Assembly: GCA_003724185.1 (NCBI GenBank)
Contig: RHGM01000001.1
Location: forward strand, 1,667,955 to 1,731,954
DNA length: 64,000 nucleotides
Reading direction: 5' to 3'
DNA from: Porphyrobacter sp. IPPAS B-1204
GTDB taxonomy: Bacteria; Pseudomonadota; Alphaproteobacteria; Sphingomonadales; Sphingomonadaceae
The position numbers were made by a program, and so were the translations under genes. The notes below the pieces were generated by a model. It was given only the letters and a program-made list of their open reading frames with translations, was not told the origin of the DNA and ran no database searches. This document shows positions 61,962 through 64,000 of this stretch, piece by piece; within the stretch, counting starts at the first letter, position 1, and the number at the start of each line of letters is the position of its first letter.

Positions 61962-63194
61962 ATGACGATGACCATGACCAGCGACGCGGCTTCCACCGTG
62001 CCAGCGCCCACCGTGTCTTTCCGCACGGTGCTGTTTTCGATGGTGGTGCTGTGGGCGACCTATTTCGTCCTCACCACGCTGCGCGCGATGGTGATGGATT
62101 TCGGCCTGCAGTTCGAACTTGGCTGGCGGCGGCTGATCGTCACCGGGGCTGGCGTGCTGCTGACACTGGTGCTGTGGTTGCTGCTGCGCCTGTTCGACAA
62201 CCGTGCGCTGTGGCTCAAGATTTCCGCCGCGATTGCGCTGGCCCTGCCGGTGGCGCTGGCGATCGGGCAGGTCAATTACTGGGTGTTCAAGGATCTCTCT
62301 CCGGCGCTGGATCAAGCCTATGCCAAGAAGATGAACCTCAACCTGCGCCGGGACGAAAGCGGTAATCTGCTCGTCGAGGTTCCGGGGCAGCAGAATGGTG
62401 CAAGCAGTGACGCGCGTTCTGTGATCATCGAATCAGCCGAAAGCTCCAGCGATTTCTGGCGCAAGCTGCTCGATGTGGCGCTGGGGCGGTATTTCCTGTT
62501 GCTGGCCTGGGCCTCGACCTATTTTGCGCTGCTGGCAGGCGTGCAGGCGCGTGCGGCCCAGCAGCGGGAGGAACAGTTCCGTTCTGCCGCCAAGGCTGCC
62601 GAATTGCTGTCCCTGCGCTATCAGGTAAACCCGCATTTCCTGTTCAACACGCTGAATTCCCTGTCTGCGCTGGTGATGACGGGCAAGGCCGAGCGGGCCG
62701 AGAAGATGATCCAGACGATCAGCCGCTTCTACCGCCACTCCCTCGCCAATGAACCCACCGCCGATGTTGCCTTGCGCGACGAGTTCGACCTGCAAAAGCT
62801 CTACCTCGACATTGAAGCGGTGCGGTTCCCCACCCGGCTGGTGTGCGTCTTTGATCTGCCCGAGGAGCTGGAAGAAGCCCGCGTGCCGGGCATGATCCTG
62901 CAACCGCTGGTGGAAAATTCGGTCAAATACGCCGTCTCGCCGGTCTCCCGGAAGGTCACGATCACGATGGCCGCGCGCGAGGAGTTTGACCGGCTGGTGA
63001 TCACTGTCAGCGATGATGGCCCCGGCGTGCCGCAGGGCGCCCAGCACGGCTTTGGCATTGGCCTTGCCAATGTCCGTGACCGGCTGGAGGCCCGATTTGG
63101 CGCCGATATCGGCTTTGTTTCTGCCCCGGTGCCGGGCGGCTACCGCACCGAAATCCGCATCCCCTTGACCAAGATGATGGCCCGCCATGACTGA
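61962..63194 (+). CDS. LytS/AlgZ-like sensor histidine kinase
   Basis: A 410-residue membrane kinase. The N-terminal part has about four hydrophobic helices (20-40, 58-78, 87-107, 175-195), with a soluble loop between the third and fourth. Then comes the His_kinase domain with phospho-acceptor H225 in RYQVNPHFLFNTLNSL and an HATPase domain (LQPLVENSVKYA, DDGPGVPQG, GIGLANVRDRL). Start ATG 61962 is the first of three ATGs spaced 6 bp apart; the exact one is unclear. It overlaps its LytTR regulator gene by 8 bp. Confidence 0.9.
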   Translation: MTMTMTSDAASTVPAPTVSFRTVLFSMVVLWATYFVLTTLRAMVMDFGLQFELGWRRLIVTGAGVLLTLVLWLLLRLFDNRALWLKISAAIALALPVALAIGQVNYWVFKDLSPALDQAYAKKMNLNLRRDESGNLLVEVPGQQNGASSDARSVIIESAESSSDFWRKLLDVALGRYFLLLAWASTYFALLAGVQARAAQQREEQFRSAAKAAELLSLRYQVNPHFLFNTLNSLSALVMTGKAERAEKMIQTISRFYRHSLANEPTADVALRDEFDLQKLYLDIEAVRFPTRLVCVFDLPEELEEARVPGMILQPLVENSVKYAVSPVSRKVTITMAAREEFDRLVITVSDDGPGVPQGAQHGFGIGLANVRDRLEARFGADIGFVSAPVPGGYRTEIRIPLTKMMARHD

Positions 63195-63942
63195 CACCCC
63201 TTCCGAGACTTCCGCGCTCAGAACCCTGATCGTCGATGACGAACCGCTTGCGGTCGAACGCGTGCAGGTGATCTGCGCCGAAATCCCGCAGGTGCGTGTG
63301 GTCGGCACGGCGAGCGATGGTGCGGCGGCGCTGCGCCTTGCCGAAAAGCTCAGCCCCGATCTGGTGCTGCTCGACATGACCATGCCGGAACTGGACGGGC
63401 TGGGCGTGGCGCGCCACTTTGCCGCGCAGCCGCAATCGCCGGTGGTGATCTTCGTCACCGCGCATGATCATTTCGCGGTCGAGGCCTTCGATCTGGAGGC
63501 GGTGGATTACGTGCTGAAGCCCGTCTCTGCCGACCGGCTGGAGCGCGCGATCGAACGTGCGGTTGCCCGGCGTGGCACACGGCGGGAAAAGGTAAGCCGC
63601 TATCTCGACGAATTGTGGGTGCCGCACCGCTCCGAGCTGCTGCGTATTGCGGTCAGCGAGGTTCACCAGATCGATGCGGAACGCGATTATGTGCGCCTGC
63701 ATGTCGGTGGGGCGGAAGCGGGGCGGTCCTACCTGCTGCTCCAGACCATCGCGGGGCTGGAAGAGCGGCTCGATCCCGAACAGTTCATCCGCATCCACCG
63801 TTCCACGATCCTGCGCCGCGATCATATCCGGGGCTTGCGCCACGATGGCCTTGGCGTCTGGTCGGCCGAACTGGTCAATGGCGAGGCGCTGCGCATCGGG
63901 CGCACCTATCTGGCGCGCGTCAAGGCGATGGCTGGAAGATAG
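63187..63942 (+). CDS. LytTR DNA-binding response regulator
   Basis: A 251-residue response regulator with an N-terminal receiver (VDDEP acidic pair near 17-18, phospho-acceptor D63 in LVLLDMTMP, K about 115 in YVLKPV) and a C-terminal LytTR DNA-binding domain (about 145-248, HQIDAERDYVRLHVG and RIHRSTILRRDHIRGL). It is the partner of the overlapping sensor kinase. Its targets are not evident, although the hairpin-rich region before the kinase gene is a possible one. Confidence 0.93.
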   Translation: MTDTPSETSALRTLIVDDEPLAVERVQVICAEIPQVRVVGTASDGAAALRLAEKLSPDLVLLDMTMPELDGLGVARHFAAQPQSPVVIFVTAHDHFAVEAFDLEAVDYVLKPVSADRLERAIERAVARRGTRREKVSRYLDELWVPHRSELLRIAVSEVHQIDAERDYVRLHVGGAEAGRSYLLLQTIAGLEERLDPEQFIRIHRSTILRRDHIRGLRHDGLGVWSAELVNGEALRIGRTYLARVKAMAGR

Positions 63943-63954
63943 AGTTTTTGCTTT

Positions 63955-63977
63955 GCGGTTTCGCTGACGCGAAACGC
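63955..63977. terminator. Hairpin after the LytTR gene
   Basis: GTTTCGC (63958-63964) and GCGAAAC (63969-63975) pair around a TGAC loop, 15 bp after the stop. No clear T-run follows; a T-run precedes it (63945-63949), so it may work better on the other strand. Confidence 0.35.
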
Positions 63978-64000
63978 GAACCACCCGCCCCACCTCCCCA

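Overview
The window looks like chromosomal DNA, close to the replication origin, from a high-GC alphaproteobacterium. The order is probably Sphingomonadales and the family perhaps Erythrobacteraceae. That placement is inferred from the protein families (TrcR/DUF1013, PopZ-like DUF2497, FdxA-CarD, Suv3-like helicase, DUF1491, DUF1192) and from the hemE-origin-ppsR gene order. I saw no phage, IS, CRISPR, rRNA or tRNA genes. Coding density is very high, and many neighbours overlap by 4 bp (ATGA/GTGA) or 8 bp.

Layout. 1-8 kb: an M23 peptidase with a bactofilin, a long-chain acyl-CoA ligase, TrcR, a glycosyltransferase/metallophosphoesterase pair, a GST and a quinone oxidoreductase. 8-21.7 kb: DUF1192-clpA, a ligase-associated exonuclease and ATP-dependent DNA ligase separated by a small reverse-strand secreted-protein gene, DUF1993-DUF1275, a gamma-carbonic anhydrase, a spermidine-synthase-like fusion with two GNAT genes and hemB, and a second M23 peptidase. 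21.8-34 kb: a helicase read in two frames, S4 protein, fdxA, carD, two lipoproteins, Sua5, an acyl-CoA dehydrogenase, a DUF815 ATPase, a PQQ-type sugar dehydrogenase, a free-Met-sulfoxide reductase and a glycine-zipper protein.

34-46 kb is the origin-proximal core: parB-parA-rsmG-mnmG-mnmE on the minus strand, with three perfect and three near-perfect parS sites (35.96-40.64 kb), then two BLUF photoreceptor genes, rho, hemJ and hemE. The 313-bp gap between hemE and ppsR (45715-46027) carries DnaA-box-like motifs, an AT-rich stretch and GANTC sites, and is the best oriC candidate. To its right the genes run rightward: ppsR-maf-aroE-coaE-dnaQ, hpf, ptsN, a thioesterase, DUF1491 and a cell-wall hydrolase.

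52.7-64 kb: xthA, a REP/MITE-like palindrome, erpA, a CBS protein, a ferredoxin-like protein, an S9 peptidase, a PopZ-like protein, tolC-pcm, fumC, a three-hairpin intergenic region, and a LytS/LytTR-type two-component pair.

Two genes (the helicase near 23189 and aroE at a C8 tract, 48087-48094) are each interrupted by what looks like a single-C indel. Sequencing error, real mutation and slippage cannot be separated from the sequence alone.
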